The notes under the pieces were generated by a model that was not told the DNA's origin, did not search any database, and saw only the letters and a program-made list of their open reading frames with translations. Positions 41,658 to 49,549 of a DNA stretch of 64,000 nt are shown one piece after another. Source of the DNA: Rhizobium sp. 18055 (GTDB lineage: Bacteria; Pseudomonadota; Alphaproteobacteria; Rhizobiales; Rhizobiaceae). The first letter of the stretch is position 1. Each line of letters starts with the position of its first letter. A program made the position numbers and the translations under genes. Where the stretch lies: the NCBI RefSeq assembly GCF_902706285.1, contig NZ_CACSKD010000012.1, forward strand, positions 120,821 through 184,820, written 5' to 3'.

Positions 41658-42817
41658 TTACGGCCTTCCTTCTCCGATCTCTCGATCGCAAGATCATCGT
41701 CGCACTGGTCATCCTTCTGGCGCTTGCCGTCTTGGTGCCGGCGCTGAACCTGATGACGCCGGCCTCCAGCCCGCTGCACATCCCGACCTACATCATGTCG
41801 CTGTTCGGCAAATACCTGACCTACGCATTGCTGGCGCTGGCGCTCGATCTCGTCTGGGGCTTCTGCGGCATTCTCTCGCTTGGCCACGGCGCCTTCTTCG
41901 CGCTCGGCGGTTATGCGATGGGCATGTACCTGATGCGTCAGATCGGCCCGCGCGGCAGCTATGGCGATCCAATCCTGCCCGACTTCATGGTGTTCCTGAA
42001 CTACAAGGCGCTGCCGTGGTTCTGGCATGGGTTCAACCACTTCTGGTTCGCGGCCCTGATGGTGCTTGTCGTGCCGGGGCTGCTCGCCTTCGTGTTCGGC
42101 TGGTTCGCCTTCCGCTCTCGCGTCAACGGCGTCTATCTCTCGATCATCACCCAGGCGATGACCTATGCGCTGCTGCTCGCCTTCTTCCGCAACGACATGG
42201 GCTTCGGCGGCAATAACGGCCTGACCGATTTCAAGGATATCATCGGCTACAACATCCAGGCCGACGGTACCCGTGCTGCGCTGTTTGCGGCCACCGCGAT
42301 CTTCCTGGCGCTCTCGCTGCTCCTGGCATCTGCCATCGTGCGCTCAAAATTCGGCAAGGTGCTGGTCGGCGTTCGCGATGCGGAAAGCCGCACGCGTTTC
42401 CTGGGCTACCGCGTCGAGCACTTCAAGCTGTTCACCTTCGTCGTCTCGGCGATGATGGCGGGCATTGCCGGTGCCCTCTACGTGCCGCAGGTCGGCATCA
42501 TCAATCCCGGCGAGTTCGCACCGGCCAACTCGATCGAGGTGGTGATCTGGACGGCGGTCGGCGGTCGTTCGACGCTGATCGGGCCGATCATCGGTGCCAT
42601 CCTCGTCAACGGCGGCAAGACGGTCTTTACCGGCCTGTTCCCGGAGTTCTGGCTGTTTGCGCTGGGGGGCCTGTTCGTGGCCGTCACGGTGTTCCTGCCC
42701 AAGGGGATCGTCGGCACGCTGGCTCCCTATCTCGGCAAGCGCAAGCCTGCCCCGAGCGACACTCCTTCCGCCAAGCAGGAAGACGGCGTCGATGCTAAAA
42801 TCCAGGCTGCGGAGTGA
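41654..42817 (+). CDS. urtC: Urea ABC transporter permease UrtC
   Basis: A 387-residue LivM-type permease. Diagnostic stretches are LTYALLALALDLVWGFCGILSLGHGAFFALGGYAMGMYLMRQ, FRSRVNGVYLSIITQAMTYALLLAFFRNDMGFGGNNGLTDFKDI and RDAESRTRFLGYRVEHFKLFTFVVSAMMAGIAGALYVPQVGIINPGEFAPANSIEVVIWTAVGG. These are the UrtC forms of the substrate and coupling loops. It overlaps urtB by 4 bp. Confidence 0.95.
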   Translation: MITAFLLRSLDRKIIVALVILLALAVLVPALNLMTPASSPLHIPTYIMSLFGKYLTYALLALALDLVWGFCGILSLGHGAFFALGGYAMGMYLMRQIGPRGSYGDPILPDFMVFLNYKALPWFWHGFNHFWFAALMVLVVPGLLAFVFGWFAFRSRVNGVYLSIITQAMTYALLLAFFRNDMGFGGNNGLTDFKDIIGYNIQADGTRAALFAATAIFLALSLLLASAIVRSKFGKVLVGVRDAESRTRFLGYRVEHFKLFTFVVSAMMAGIAGALYVPQVGIINPGEFAPANSIEVVIWTAVGGRSTLIGPIIGAILVNGGKTVFTGLFPEFWLFALGGLFVAVTVFLPKGIVGTLAPYLGKRKPAPSDTPSAKQEDGVDAKIQAAE

Positions 42818-42822
42818 GCGCC

Positions 42823-43578
42823 ATGATCCCCGACGTCAAACCCAGCAGTGTCCTTTATCTCAACAACGTCTCCGTCTCCTTCGATGGCTTCAAGGCGCTG
42901 AACTCGCTGTCGATCGTCATCGAGCCCGGCGAGTTGCGCGCCATCATCGGCCCGAACGGCGCCGGCAAGACGACGATGATGGATATCATCACCGGCAAGA
43001 CCCGACCGGATGCCGGCGAGGTGTTCTTCAACGGCCAGACGGATCTCACCAAGCTTGACGAGGCCGACATCGCCCAGCTCGGCATCGGCCGCAAGTTCCA
43101 GAAGCCGACGGTGTTCGAAAGCCATACGGTCTGGGACAATCTGGAGCTGGCGCTGAACCGCAAGCGCGGGGTGTTTTCAACGCTGTTCTACCGGTTGTCC
43201 TCCGAGGATCGCAACCGCATCGACGAGATCCTGACGACGGTACGCCTGACGCATCGCCGCGACGACCTAGCCGCCAATCTCAGCCATGGGCAAAAGCAGT
43301 GGCTGGAGATCGGCATGCTTCTGGCGCAGGAGCCGAAGCTGTTGCTGGTGGATGAACCGGTGGCCGGGATGACCGATGCGGAAACGTCGGAGACGGCGAT
43401 CCTGCTGAAGGAGATCGCCAAGACCCGGTCGGTTGTCGTCGTCGAGCACGACATGGGCTTTATCCGCGACCTTGGCGTCAAGGTGACGTGCCTTGCCGAA
43501 GGGTCGGTGCTGGCCGAGGGGTCGATCGACTTCGTCAGTTCCGATCCGAAGGTGATCGAGAATTATCTGGGGCGGTGA
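42823..43578 (+). CDS. urtD: Urea ABC transporter ATPase UrtD
   Basis: A 251-residue LivG-type ATPase with Walker A GPNGAGKTT, Q-loop region GIGRKFQKPTVFESHTVWDNLELAL, signature NLSHGQKQWLEIGMLLAQEP, Walker B LLLVDEPVAGMTD and switch VEHDM. LSHGQKQWLEIGMLL is a UrtD hallmark. ATG 42823 lies 8 nt after GGAG; a GTG at 42814 overlapping the urtC stop is the alternative. The following 222-bp gap to urtE holds a large inverted repeat. Confidence 0.94.
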   Translation: MIPDVKPSSVLYLNNVSVSFDGFKALNSLSIVIEPGELRAIIGPNGAGKTTMMDIITGKTRPDAGEVFFNGQTDLTKLDEADIAQLGIGRKFQKPTVFESHTVWDNLELALNRKRGVFSTLFYRLSSEDRNRIDEILTTVRLTHRRDDLAANLSHGQKQWLEIGMLLAQEPKLLLVDEPVAGMTDAETSETAILLKEIAKTRSVVVVEHDMGFIRDLGVKVTCLAEGSVLAEGSIDFVSSDPKVIENYLGR

Positions 43579-43615
43579 GGGGATGATTGATCTCGTCGCT
43601 ATCAGTGTGGGTAAA

Positions 43616-43767
43616 ACCCCTCCCCAACCCCTCCCCACAAGGGGGAGGGACTCAACCGAGATGCCCGTTCATTGTCATGACCAGTCGATCCTCCAAGGTT
43701 TGAAGGGATGCGAGGCGGTTGCGCCGCGTCGGTGCCTCCCCCTTGTGGGGAGGGGTTGGGGAGGGGT
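43616..43767. repeat. 33-bp perfect inverted repeat within the urt operon
   Basis: The arm at 43616-43648 (starting ACCCCTCCCCAACCCC) and its exact reverse complement at 43735-43767 are separated by 86 bp. The arms are C-rich or G-rich and contain a smaller hairpin (CTCCCC...GGGGAG). This is the kind of rhizobial intergenic palindrome often found between genes. In urt mRNA it would fold into a very stable structure between urtD and urtE. Confidence 0.85.
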
Positions 43768-43800
43768 CTTCGAACCCGCAATTCGCCAGGAGATGCCATC

Positions 43801-44496
43801 ATGCTGACAGTCGAAAACGCAAATCTGCACTATGGCGCCGCCCAGGCATTGCGCGGCATCTCGCTGAAGGCGGAGATGGGCAAGATCACCTGCGTGCTCG
43901 GGCGAAACGGGGTCGGCAAGAGTTCGCTGCTTCGCGCCGTTACCGGCCAGCATCCGCTATCGGGCGGCACGGTGACGTTCAACGACACCACGCTCAACGG
44001 GCTGCCTCCTTATGCCCGCGCCAAGCAGGGCATCGGCTACGTGCCGCAGGGCCGCGAAATCTTTCCGCTGCTGACGGTGAAGGAAAACCTTGAGACCGGC
44101 TTTGCGCCGCTGTCGCGCGGCAACAGGAACATCCCCGACGATATCTTCAGCCTGTTTCCGGTGCTGCAGACCATGCTCGGACGGCGTGGCGGCGACCTCT
44201 CGGGCGGGCAGCAGCAGCAGCTGGCGATCGGCCGGGCGATGGTGACGCGGCCGAAGATCCTGGTGCTGGATGAGCCGACCGAAGGCATCCAGCCATCGAT
44301 CATCAAGGATATCGGCCGGGCGATCCGCTATCTGCGTGACAGCACCGGTATGGCGATCCTGCTGGTCGAGCAGTATCTGGATTTCTGCCGCGAGCTTGCC
44401 GACTATGTCTACATCATGGACCGTGGCGAGATCGTGCATGAGGGGCTGGCCGAAACGCTGGATACGCCGGAAGCGCGTCGCCACCTGACCGTCTGA
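43801..44496 (+). CDS. urtE: Urea ABC transporter ATPase UrtE
   Basis: A 231-residue LivF-type ATPase with Walker A GRNGVGKSS (UrtE proteins have this R-N-G-V form), GYVPQGREIFPLLTVKENLETGFA, signature DLSGGQQQQLAIGRAMVTRP, Walker B ILVLDEPTEGIQPSI and switch LLVEQYLDF. These are specific to UrtE. AGGAGATGCCATC precedes the ATG at 43801. It is the last urt gene. About 120 bp after the stop a sigma-54-like promoter starts the urease genes. Confidence 0.95.
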   Translation: MLTVENANLHYGAAQALRGISLKAEMGKITCVLGRNGVGKSSLLRAVTGQHPLSGGTVTFNDTTLNGLPPYARAKQGIGYVPQGREIFPLLTVKENLETGFAPLSRGNRNIPDDIFSLFPVLQTMLGRRGGDLSGGQQQQLAIGRAMVTRPKILVLDEPTEGIQPSIIKDIGRAIRYLRDSTGMAILLVEQYLDFCRELADYVYIMDRGEIVHEGLAETLDTPEARRHLTV

Positions 44497-44614
44497 CTTT
44501 TTGTCTCCCGGCTGCCCGGCCTTCTGGCTGTCAGAACGGCAATCGCCGCTTTTGCAGGCAGCAGGTCTCGGTAAGTCCGAGGTCACTTGCCCTGTCATCC
44601 AAAGGATCGTGGAG

Positions 44615-44630
44615 CGGCATAAAAATTGCT
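44615..44630 (+). promoter_or_regulatory. Candidate sigma-54 (RpoN) promoter upstream of ureD
   Basis: CGGCATAAAAATTGCT has GG at 44616-44617 and GC at 44628-44629, ten bases apart, within GGCA and TTGC, as in the -24/-12 consensus TGGCAC-N5-TTGC. The first T is C here. The predicted start of transcription is near 44641, about 58 bp before the ureD ATG. This fits nitrogen control of urease through NtrC, though no NtrC site was identified. Confidence 0.6.
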
Positions 44631-44698
44631 TGCTTTCAATCTCTTAGAGGATTGAATGGGCGCGACCGGGCAAACCGGCGGCTTTCGAAGGGGTGGAA

Positions 44699-45520
44699 AT
44701 GACGAGTGCTGCGGCAACCACGCGACCGCAAAGGGCCGAGGGCCGGGGGCATCTGGCCGCCAAGGCGCTCGGTGGCCACACCCGCATTCGCGAGCTCTAT
44801 CAGGAGGGCGCGGCGAAGATCCGCCTGCCCGATACGTTCGATGCCTCGATGGAGGCCGTCATCATCAACACGGCCGGCGGGCTCACCGGTGGCGACCGGA
44901 TGGACTGGAGCGTGGTTGCCGGTCCCGGCACGCGCATCGACGTGACCACGCAGGCCTGCGAAAAGATCTACAAGGCTTCTGCCGGCACAGCAGAGATCAC
45001 CACCCGCATTCAGGTCGGCGCCAATGCGCGTGTCGATTGGCTGCCGCAGGAGACCATCCTGTTCGATCGCTCGTCGCTTTATCGCCGGCTCGATGTCGAT
45101 CTTGACGAGGGCGCCGAGTTTCTGGCGGTCGAAGCGGTGCTGCTCGGTCGCAAGATGATGGGCGAGGCGGTGGTGTCAGGGTTCTTTCGCGATCGCTGGC
45201 GGATACGCCGCGAAGGCAGGCTTTGCCATGCCGAGGATCTCAGGCTCGCGGGTAGCGTGGAACAGCTTTCCGCCGAGCAGGCGGTGCTGTCGGGCAAGGT
45301 GGCGTTTGCGACGTTGCTCTATGTCGGCCCGCAGGCGGAAGCCTATCTCAATGCTATCAGGCCGTTGCTCGGTGGCCATATGGGCGGCGCCAGCGCCTGG
45401 GCGGGCAAGCTCGTGGTTCGGCTGGCGGCGGCCGATGGCTTTGCCCTTAGAAAAATCCTGATCCCGATCATTTCAGCCTTGCGCAATGGCGCGCCTGTGC
45501 CGAAAGTCTGGAATCTATAG
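44699..45520 (+). CDS. ureD: Urease accessory protein UreD
   Basis: A 273-residue protein of the UreD/UreH family, which scaffolds the UreF-UreG complex on apo-urease during nickel insertion. Landmarks are GRGHLAAKALGGHTRIRELYQEGAAKIRLPDT, NTAGGLTGGDRMDWSVVAGPGTRIDVTTQACEKIYKAS and WLPQETILFDRSSLYRRLDVDLDEGAEFLAVEAVLLGR. AAGGGGTGG lies just upstream of the ATG at 44699. First gene of the ure operon, preceded by a sigma-54-like promoter. Confidence 0.95.
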   Translation: MTSAAATTRPQRAEGRGHLAAKALGGHTRIRELYQEGAAKIRLPDTFDASMEAVIINTAGGLTGGDRMDWSVVAGPGTRIDVTTQACEKIYKASAGTAEITTRIQVGANARVDWLPQETILFDRSSLYRRLDVDLDEGAEFLAVEAVLLGRKMMGEAVVSGFFRDRWRIRREGRLCHAEDLRLAGSVEQLSAEQAVLSGKVAFATLLYVGPQAEAYLNAIRPLLGGHMGGASAWAGKLVVRLAAADGFALRKILIPIISALRNGAPVPKVWNL

Positions 45521-45540
45521 TTCAAGCAGATGGATGCACG

Positions 45541-45843
45541 ATGAACCTCACACCGAGAGAAAAAGACAAGCTGTTGATTTCGATGGCGGCGATCGTCGCC
45601 CGGCGGCGGCTGGAGCGGGGCGTCAAGCTCAACTATCCCGAGGCCATCGCGCTGATCTCCGATTTCGTCGTCGAAGGCGCGCGTGACGGGCGGCCGGTGG
45701 CCGAGCTGATGGAAGCCGGCGCCCATGTCGTCGGTCGCGATCAGGTGATGGAAGGCATCGCCGAAATGATCCACGACGTGCAGGTCGAGGCGACGTTTCC
45801 TGACGGAACGAAGCTGGTGACTGTCCACGAGCCCATTCGCTGA
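45541..45843 (+). CDS. ureA: Urease gamma subunit
   Basis: A 100-residue protein of the standard length (MNLTPREKDKLLISMAAIVARRRLERGVKLNYPEAIALISDFVVEGARDGRPVAELMEAGAHVV, ending TFPDGTKLVTVHEPIR). It is the smallest structural subunit of the (UreABC)3 nickel enzyme. It starts 20 bp after ureD, and a small DUF1272 gene follows 9 bp later. Confidence 0.97.
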   Translation: MNLTPREKDKLLISMAAIVARRRLERGVKLNYPEAIALISDFVVEGARDGRPVAELMEAGAHVVGRDQVMEGIAEMIHDVQVEATFPDGTKLVTVHEPIR

Positions 45844-45852
45844 GGTTGCGAC

Positions 45853-46107
45853 ATGCTTGAGCTTCGACCCAACTGCGAGTGCTGCGACAAGGACCTGCCG
45901 GCCGAAAGCCGGGAGGCGATGATGTGCAGCTTCGAATGCACCTATTGCATATCCTGTGCGGAGACGGTGCTTGGCGGCATCTGCCCGAATTGCAGCGGCG
46001 AACTGGTTCGCCGACCGGTGCGGCCGGTGGCGGCGCTGATCAGAAATCCGGCATCGACGAAACGTGTGCTCAAGGCCGAGGGCTGCGCGCCCGTCAAGGC
46101 TGCGTGA
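45853..46107 (+). CDS. DUF1272 cysteine-rich small protein
   Basis: An 84-residue protein beginning MLELRPNCECCDKDLPAESREAMMCSFECTYCISCAETVLGGICPNCSGELVRRPVRP. It has nine Cys arranged as CxCC, C-x3-C-x2-C-x2-C and CxxC, a compact zinc-ribbon-like DUF1272 module, with a basic tail. It lies between ureA and ureB in phase with the operon (9 and 10 bp gaps). DUF1272 proteins have no established function. Zn or Ni binding is possible from the Cys pattern, but nothing here shows which. Confidence 0.88.
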   Translation: MLELRPNCECCDKDLPAESREAMMCSFECTYCISCAETVLGGICPNCSGELVRRPVRPVAALIRNPASTKRVLKAEGCAPVKAA

Positions 46108-46117
46108 GGAGAAGACC

Positions 46118-46423
46118 ATGATCCCAGGCGAAATCATTGCCGCATCCGGCGAAATCGAACTCAACGCCGGTGCGCCGACCATCACCGTCGACGTGTCGAA
46201 CACCGGCGACCGCCCGGTGCAGGTCGGCAGCCACTATCATTTCGGCGAAACCAATGCCGGCCTCGCTTTCGACCGCGAGAAGGCACATGGCATGCGGCTC
46301 GACATTCCGGCCGGCACCGCGGTGCGCTTCGAGCCGGGGCAGACGCGTTCGGTGACGCTCATTCCGCTGTCGGGCAAGCGCGAAGTCTACGGCTTCCGTC
46401 AGTTGGTGATGGGCAAACTGTGA
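46118..46423 (+). CDS. ureB: Urease beta subunit
   Basis: A 101-residue structural subunit (MIPGEIIAASGEIELNAGAPTITVDVSNTGDRPVQVGSHYHFGETNAGLAFDREKAHGMRLDIPAGTAVRFEPGQTRSVTLIPLSGKREVYGF), the usual UreB pattern and length. GAGGAGAAGACC precedes the ATG at 46118. It is separated from ureC by two non-urease genes, which is not the minimal ureABC order. Confidence 0.97.
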   Translation: MIPGEIIAASGEIELNAGAPTITVDVSNTGDRPVQVGSHYHFGETNAGLAFDREKAHGMRLDIPAGTAVRFEPGQTRSVTLIPLSGKREVYGFRQLVMGKL

Positions 46424-46443
46424 GCCGATCTCGGGAGAGGACG

Positions 46444-46854
46444 ATGCGGTCTGGACTGTGGATGGCAGCGGGTGTTGTCGTGATGCTGGCGGCAGATGCT
46501 GCCGGTGCGCAGGAGCCTGATTGCAAGGAGCCGACGACGCAAAGCGATATGACGCTGTGCGAAAAGGTACGTCAGGACGAGGCCGACAAGGCTTTGAACG
46601 TGCAGTACAAGAAGACGCGTGCTGCGATGGTCGCTGCCGATAGCGATCTGGATGGCGACATGAAGGGTGCGGAAAAGGTGCTGGTCACTGCGCAGCGCGC
46701 CTGGATCGCCTACCGCGATGCGGAGTGCGAGGCGGAGGGGTTCCAAGCCCGTGGCGGGACGATGGAGCCGATGCTGGTTGCCGGCTGCATCGCCAACGTG
46801 ACGGATGCACGGACCCAAGAATTGAAAACACTTGAAGACGCGATGAGCAACTGA
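46444..46854 (+). CDS. LprI/DUF1311-type secreted protein in the urease operon
   Basis: A 136-residue secreted protein with a signal peptide (SGLWMAAGVVVMLAADAAGAQ). The DUF1311 pattern follows: CKEPTTQSDMTLCEKVRQDEADKALNVQYKKTRAAM, AQRAWIAYRDAECEAEGFQARGGTMEPMLVAGCIANVTDARTQEL. The four Cys probably form two disulfides. The domain includes LprI, described as a lysozyme inhibitor in mycobacteria. The start at 46444 follows GGAGAGG. It is in phase within the ure operon; a link to urease is not known. Confidence 0.85.
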   Translation: MRSGLWMAAGVVVMLAADAAGAQEPDCKEPTTQSDMTLCEKVRQDEADKALNVQYKKTRAAMVAADSDLDGDMKGAEKVLVTAQRAWIAYRDAECEAEGFQARGGTMEPMLVAGCIANVTDARTQELKTLEDAMSN

Positions 46855-46855
46855 G

Positions 46856-47494
46856 GTGACAGGCAATATCATGATCGTCGGCAATGGTGACATCGGTGAG
46901 AAGGGTGCTGCGGCGGTCGCTGCAGCCGACTTCGTGATCCGGTTCAACGGGTGCCGTTCCTATGAAGCCAGCCCCGGCCGCTCCGACGTCGTTGCCGTCT
47001 GCAATACCGGGCGTCCAGCCAAGGCGATGCTTGGTTCCGAGCAATGGACCGGACATCCGGCTGTGCGCGAGGCCGAAGCGATCTGGAGCGTGCGCGATCC
47101 GGAAAAGTTTGCGGCCATGCGCGCGTCGTTGGCCGTTTCACACACGGATCTCGACGATTTCTGCGATGACTACACCAACGAATTCAACAGCTTCTGCGAG
47201 ATTGCTGGCAAGGCGCATGTGGTCGTTGACAAACTGATTCATGAGGGCGTCGATCAGGCGCTCAAGGCTTTCGACCCCGCGCCTTACATCGTGCCGAGCA
47301 GCGGCATGATCGTGATCGCCGCGGTCATGGACAAATTTCCAGATGCCCACGTCTCGCTTGCAGGCTTCGGCCATCAGGGCTGGGAGTGGCATCCCTTCGC
47401 TGCCGAAAGGCAGCTCATCGACAGTTATGTCGCCGCCGGCCGCGTTACGCGGTTCCACGCGGCGGCCTCCCATTCTTCCTCCCAAGGAGCCTGA
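46856..47494 (+). CDS. Urease-operon protein with GT29 (sialyltransferase-like) motifs
   Basis: A 212-residue protein of the kind annotated in rhizobia only as urease-operon accessory protein. Residues 5-50 (MIVGNGDIGEKGAAAVAAADFVIRFNGCRSYEASPGRSDVVAVCNTG) resemble sialylmotif L. Residues 147-172 (PSSGMIVIAAVMDKFPDAHVSLAGFG) resemble sialylmotif S, and H179 in GWEWHPFAAE is a candidate catalytic His. The fold suggests a GT29-like, nucleotide-sugar-dependent enzyme, or a degenerate relative, since it is shorter than eukaryotic members. Start GTG 46856 or ATG 46871. ureC follows 3 bp after the stop. No sugar substrate can be named. Confidence 0.65.
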   Translation: MTGNIMIVGNGDIGEKGAAAVAAADFVIRFNGCRSYEASPGRSDVVAVCNTGRPAKAMLGSEQWTGHPAVREAEAIWSVRDPEKFAAMRASLAVSHTDLDDFCDDYTNEFNSFCEIAGKAHVVVDKLIHEGVDQALKAFDPAPYIVPSSGMIVIAAVMDKFPDAHVSLAGFGHQGWEWHPFAAERQLIDSYVAAGRVTRFHAAASHSSSQGA

Positions 47495-47497
47495 CAT

Positions 47498-49207
47498 ATG
47501 GCCTACAAGATTTCCCGCGCCGCCTATGCCGGCATGTTCGGCCCGACCACCGGCGACAAGGTCCGGCTTGCCGATACGGAGCTGTTCATCGAGATCGAGA
47601 AAGATTTCACCACCTACGGCGAAGAGGTGAAATTCGGCGGCGGCAAGGTCATCCGCGACGGCATGGGGCAGAGCCAGGCAACGCGGGCGCAGGGTGCCGT
47701 CGATACCGTCATCACCAATGTCGTGATCATCGACCATAGCGGCATCGTCAAGGCCGATATCGGCCTGAAGAACGGCCGTATCGCGGCGATCGGCAAGGCC
47801 GGCAATCCGGATACGCAGCCGGGCGTCAACATCATCGTCGGCCCATCGACAGAAGCGATTGCCGGCGAGGGCAAGATCATCACCGCCGGCGGCATGGACG
47901 CGCATATCCACTACATCTGCCCGCAGCAGATCGAGGAAGCGCTGATGTCCGGCATCACCTGCATGCTCGGCGGCGGCTCCGGGCCGGCACACGGCACGCT
48001 CGCCACCACCTGCACCGGCGCCTGGCACATCGAGCGGATGATCGAAAGCTTCGACGGCTTCCCGATGAACCTGGCGCTCGCCGGCAAGGGCAACGCCTCG
48101 CTGCCGGCGGCCCTTGAGGAAATGGTGCTGGCCGGCGCGTCGTCGCTGAAGCTGCATGAGGACTGGGGCACGACGCCGGCCGCGATCGACTGCTGCCTGT
48201 CGGTTGCCGATGAATACGACATCCAGGTGATGATCCACACCGACACGCTGAACGAGAGCGGCTTCGTCGAGGACACAATCGGCGCGCTCAAGGGCCGCAC
48301 CATCCATGCCTTCCACACCGAGGGTGCCGGTGGCGGTCACGCGCCTGATATCATCAAGATTTGCGGCCAGTCGAACGTCATTCCGTCATCGACCAATCCG
48401 ACGCGGCCCTACACGGTCAACACGATTGCAGAGCATCTTGATATGCTGATGGTCTGCCATCACCTGTCGTCGTCGATCCCCGAGGATATCGCTTTCGCCG
48501 AAAGCCGCATCCGCAAGGAGACGATCGCTGCCGAAGACATCCTGCACGATATCGGTGCCTTCTCGATCATCTCGTCCGACAGCCAGGCCATGGGCCGCGT
48601 CGGCGAGGTGGCGATCCGAACGTGGCAGACGGCCGACAAGATGAAGCGCCAGCGTGGCCGCCTGAAGGAAGAGAAGGGCGAGAACGACAACTTCCGTGTT
48701 CGCCGCTATATCGCCAAGTACACGATCAATCCGGCGATAGCCCAGGGCCTCAGCCACGAGATCGGCTCGATCGAAGTCGGCAAGCGGGCAGATCTGGTTC
48801 TCTGGAACCCGGCCTTCTTCGGGGTGAAGCCTGAGATGGTGCTGCTTGGCGGCTCGATCGCAGCGGCGCCGATGGGCGATCCGAACGCCTCGATCCCGAC
48901 ACCGCAGCCGATGCACTACCGGCCGATGTTTGCCGCCTACGGCAAGCTGCGCACGACGTCGTCGGTCACCTTCGTATCGCAGGCATCGCTCGATGCCGGC
49001 CTGCAGGGCCGCCTCGGCGTTGCCAAGCAGCTTGTGGCCGTGAAGAACACCCGTGGCGGTATCTCCAAGGCGTCGATGATCCACAACAGCCTGACGCCGC
49101 ATATCGAGGTCGATCCCGAGACCTATGAAGTGCGCGCCGATGGCGAGCTGCTGACCTGCGAACCGGCGACGGTTCTGCCGATGGCGCAGCGCTACTTCCT
49201 GTTCTAG
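47498..49207 (+). CDS. ureC: Urease alpha (catalytic) subunit
   Basis: A 569-residue amidohydrolase that hydrolyses urea to ammonia and carbamate with a di-nickel centre. Ligands are visible: His136 and His138 (GMDAHIHYICP), carbamylated Lys218 (GASSLKLHEDWG), His247 (MIHTD), His273 (AFHTEGAGGGHAPD) and Asp361 (ISSDSQAMGR). The mobile flap MVCHHL contains Cys320 and His321-322. All key residues are intact, so the enzyme should be active. It starts 3 bp after the GT29-like gene. A 24-bp perfect GC palindrome follows the stop. Confidence 0.98.
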   Translation: MAYKISRAAYAGMFGPTTGDKVRLADTELFIEIEKDFTTYGEEVKFGGGKVIRDGMGQSQATRAQGAVDTVITNVVIIDHSGIVKADIGLKNGRIAAIGKAGNPDTQPGVNIIVGPSTEAIAGEGKIITAGGMDAHIHYICPQQIEEALMSGITCMLGGGSGPAHGTLATTCTGAWHIERMIESFDGFPMNLALAGKGNASLPAALEEMVLAGASSLKLHEDWGTTPAAIDCCLSVADEYDIQVMIHTDTLNESGFVEDTIGALKGRTIHAFHTEGAGGGHAPDIIKICGQSNVIPSSTNPTRPYTVNTIAEHLDMLMVCHHLSSSIPEDIAFAESRIRKETIAAEDILHDIGAFSIISSDSQAMGRVGEVAIRTWQTADKMKRQRGRLKEEKGENDNFRVRRYIAKYTINPAIAQGLSHEIGSIEVGKRADLVLWNPAFFGVKPEMVLLGGSIAAAPMGDPNASIPTPQPMHYRPMFAAYGKLRTTSSVTFVSQASLDAGLQGRLGVAKQLVAVKNTRGGISKASMIHNSLTPHIEVDPETYEVRADGELLTCEPATVLPMAQRYFLF

Positions 49208-49549
49208 AGCCCTGCAAGGGCCGGCGCCCGGGCGCCGGCCCAACTTCCTGCTACACGTTCGGTAACGTATCCTTAAAGTTGTTATTCGTCTGTGTGTTGC
49301 TCCACCTTGGGGCGGCGCGTCCGAAATGAGACGCTGCGACGGCTAAAATCCTAAAATTTGTTTTTTATCAATTCCTTAGCTTCGAACCCCAATGGCTCGA
49401 TTCGGCCAGGAATCCGTCGCGTTTTGAGCCATTGTGCAGCGCATGATCAATTTGCAAAATTCATTCAATTTTGAATGGTTCACTTAAGAACTCGGCAGCG
49501 GTTGGCATCTAATCAATATGCCTGGCGCTGGGCAAAAGGGTCGATTCGG
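49208..49549. other. ureC downstream region and diguanylate cyclase promoter region
   Basis: The 342 bp contain a perfect 24-bp palindrome at 49218-49241 (GGGCCGGCGCCC and its complement), a very stable hairpin without a U-tract directly after ureC. The remainder becomes AT-rich from about 49340 and should hold the promoter of the diguanylate cyclase gene. No second gene is supported. Confidence 0.6.

Noticed and set aside
43579..43800. CRISPR-like repeat between urtD and urtE
   Set aside because: Only two arms occur and they are inverted, not direct; there are no spacers or cas genes.
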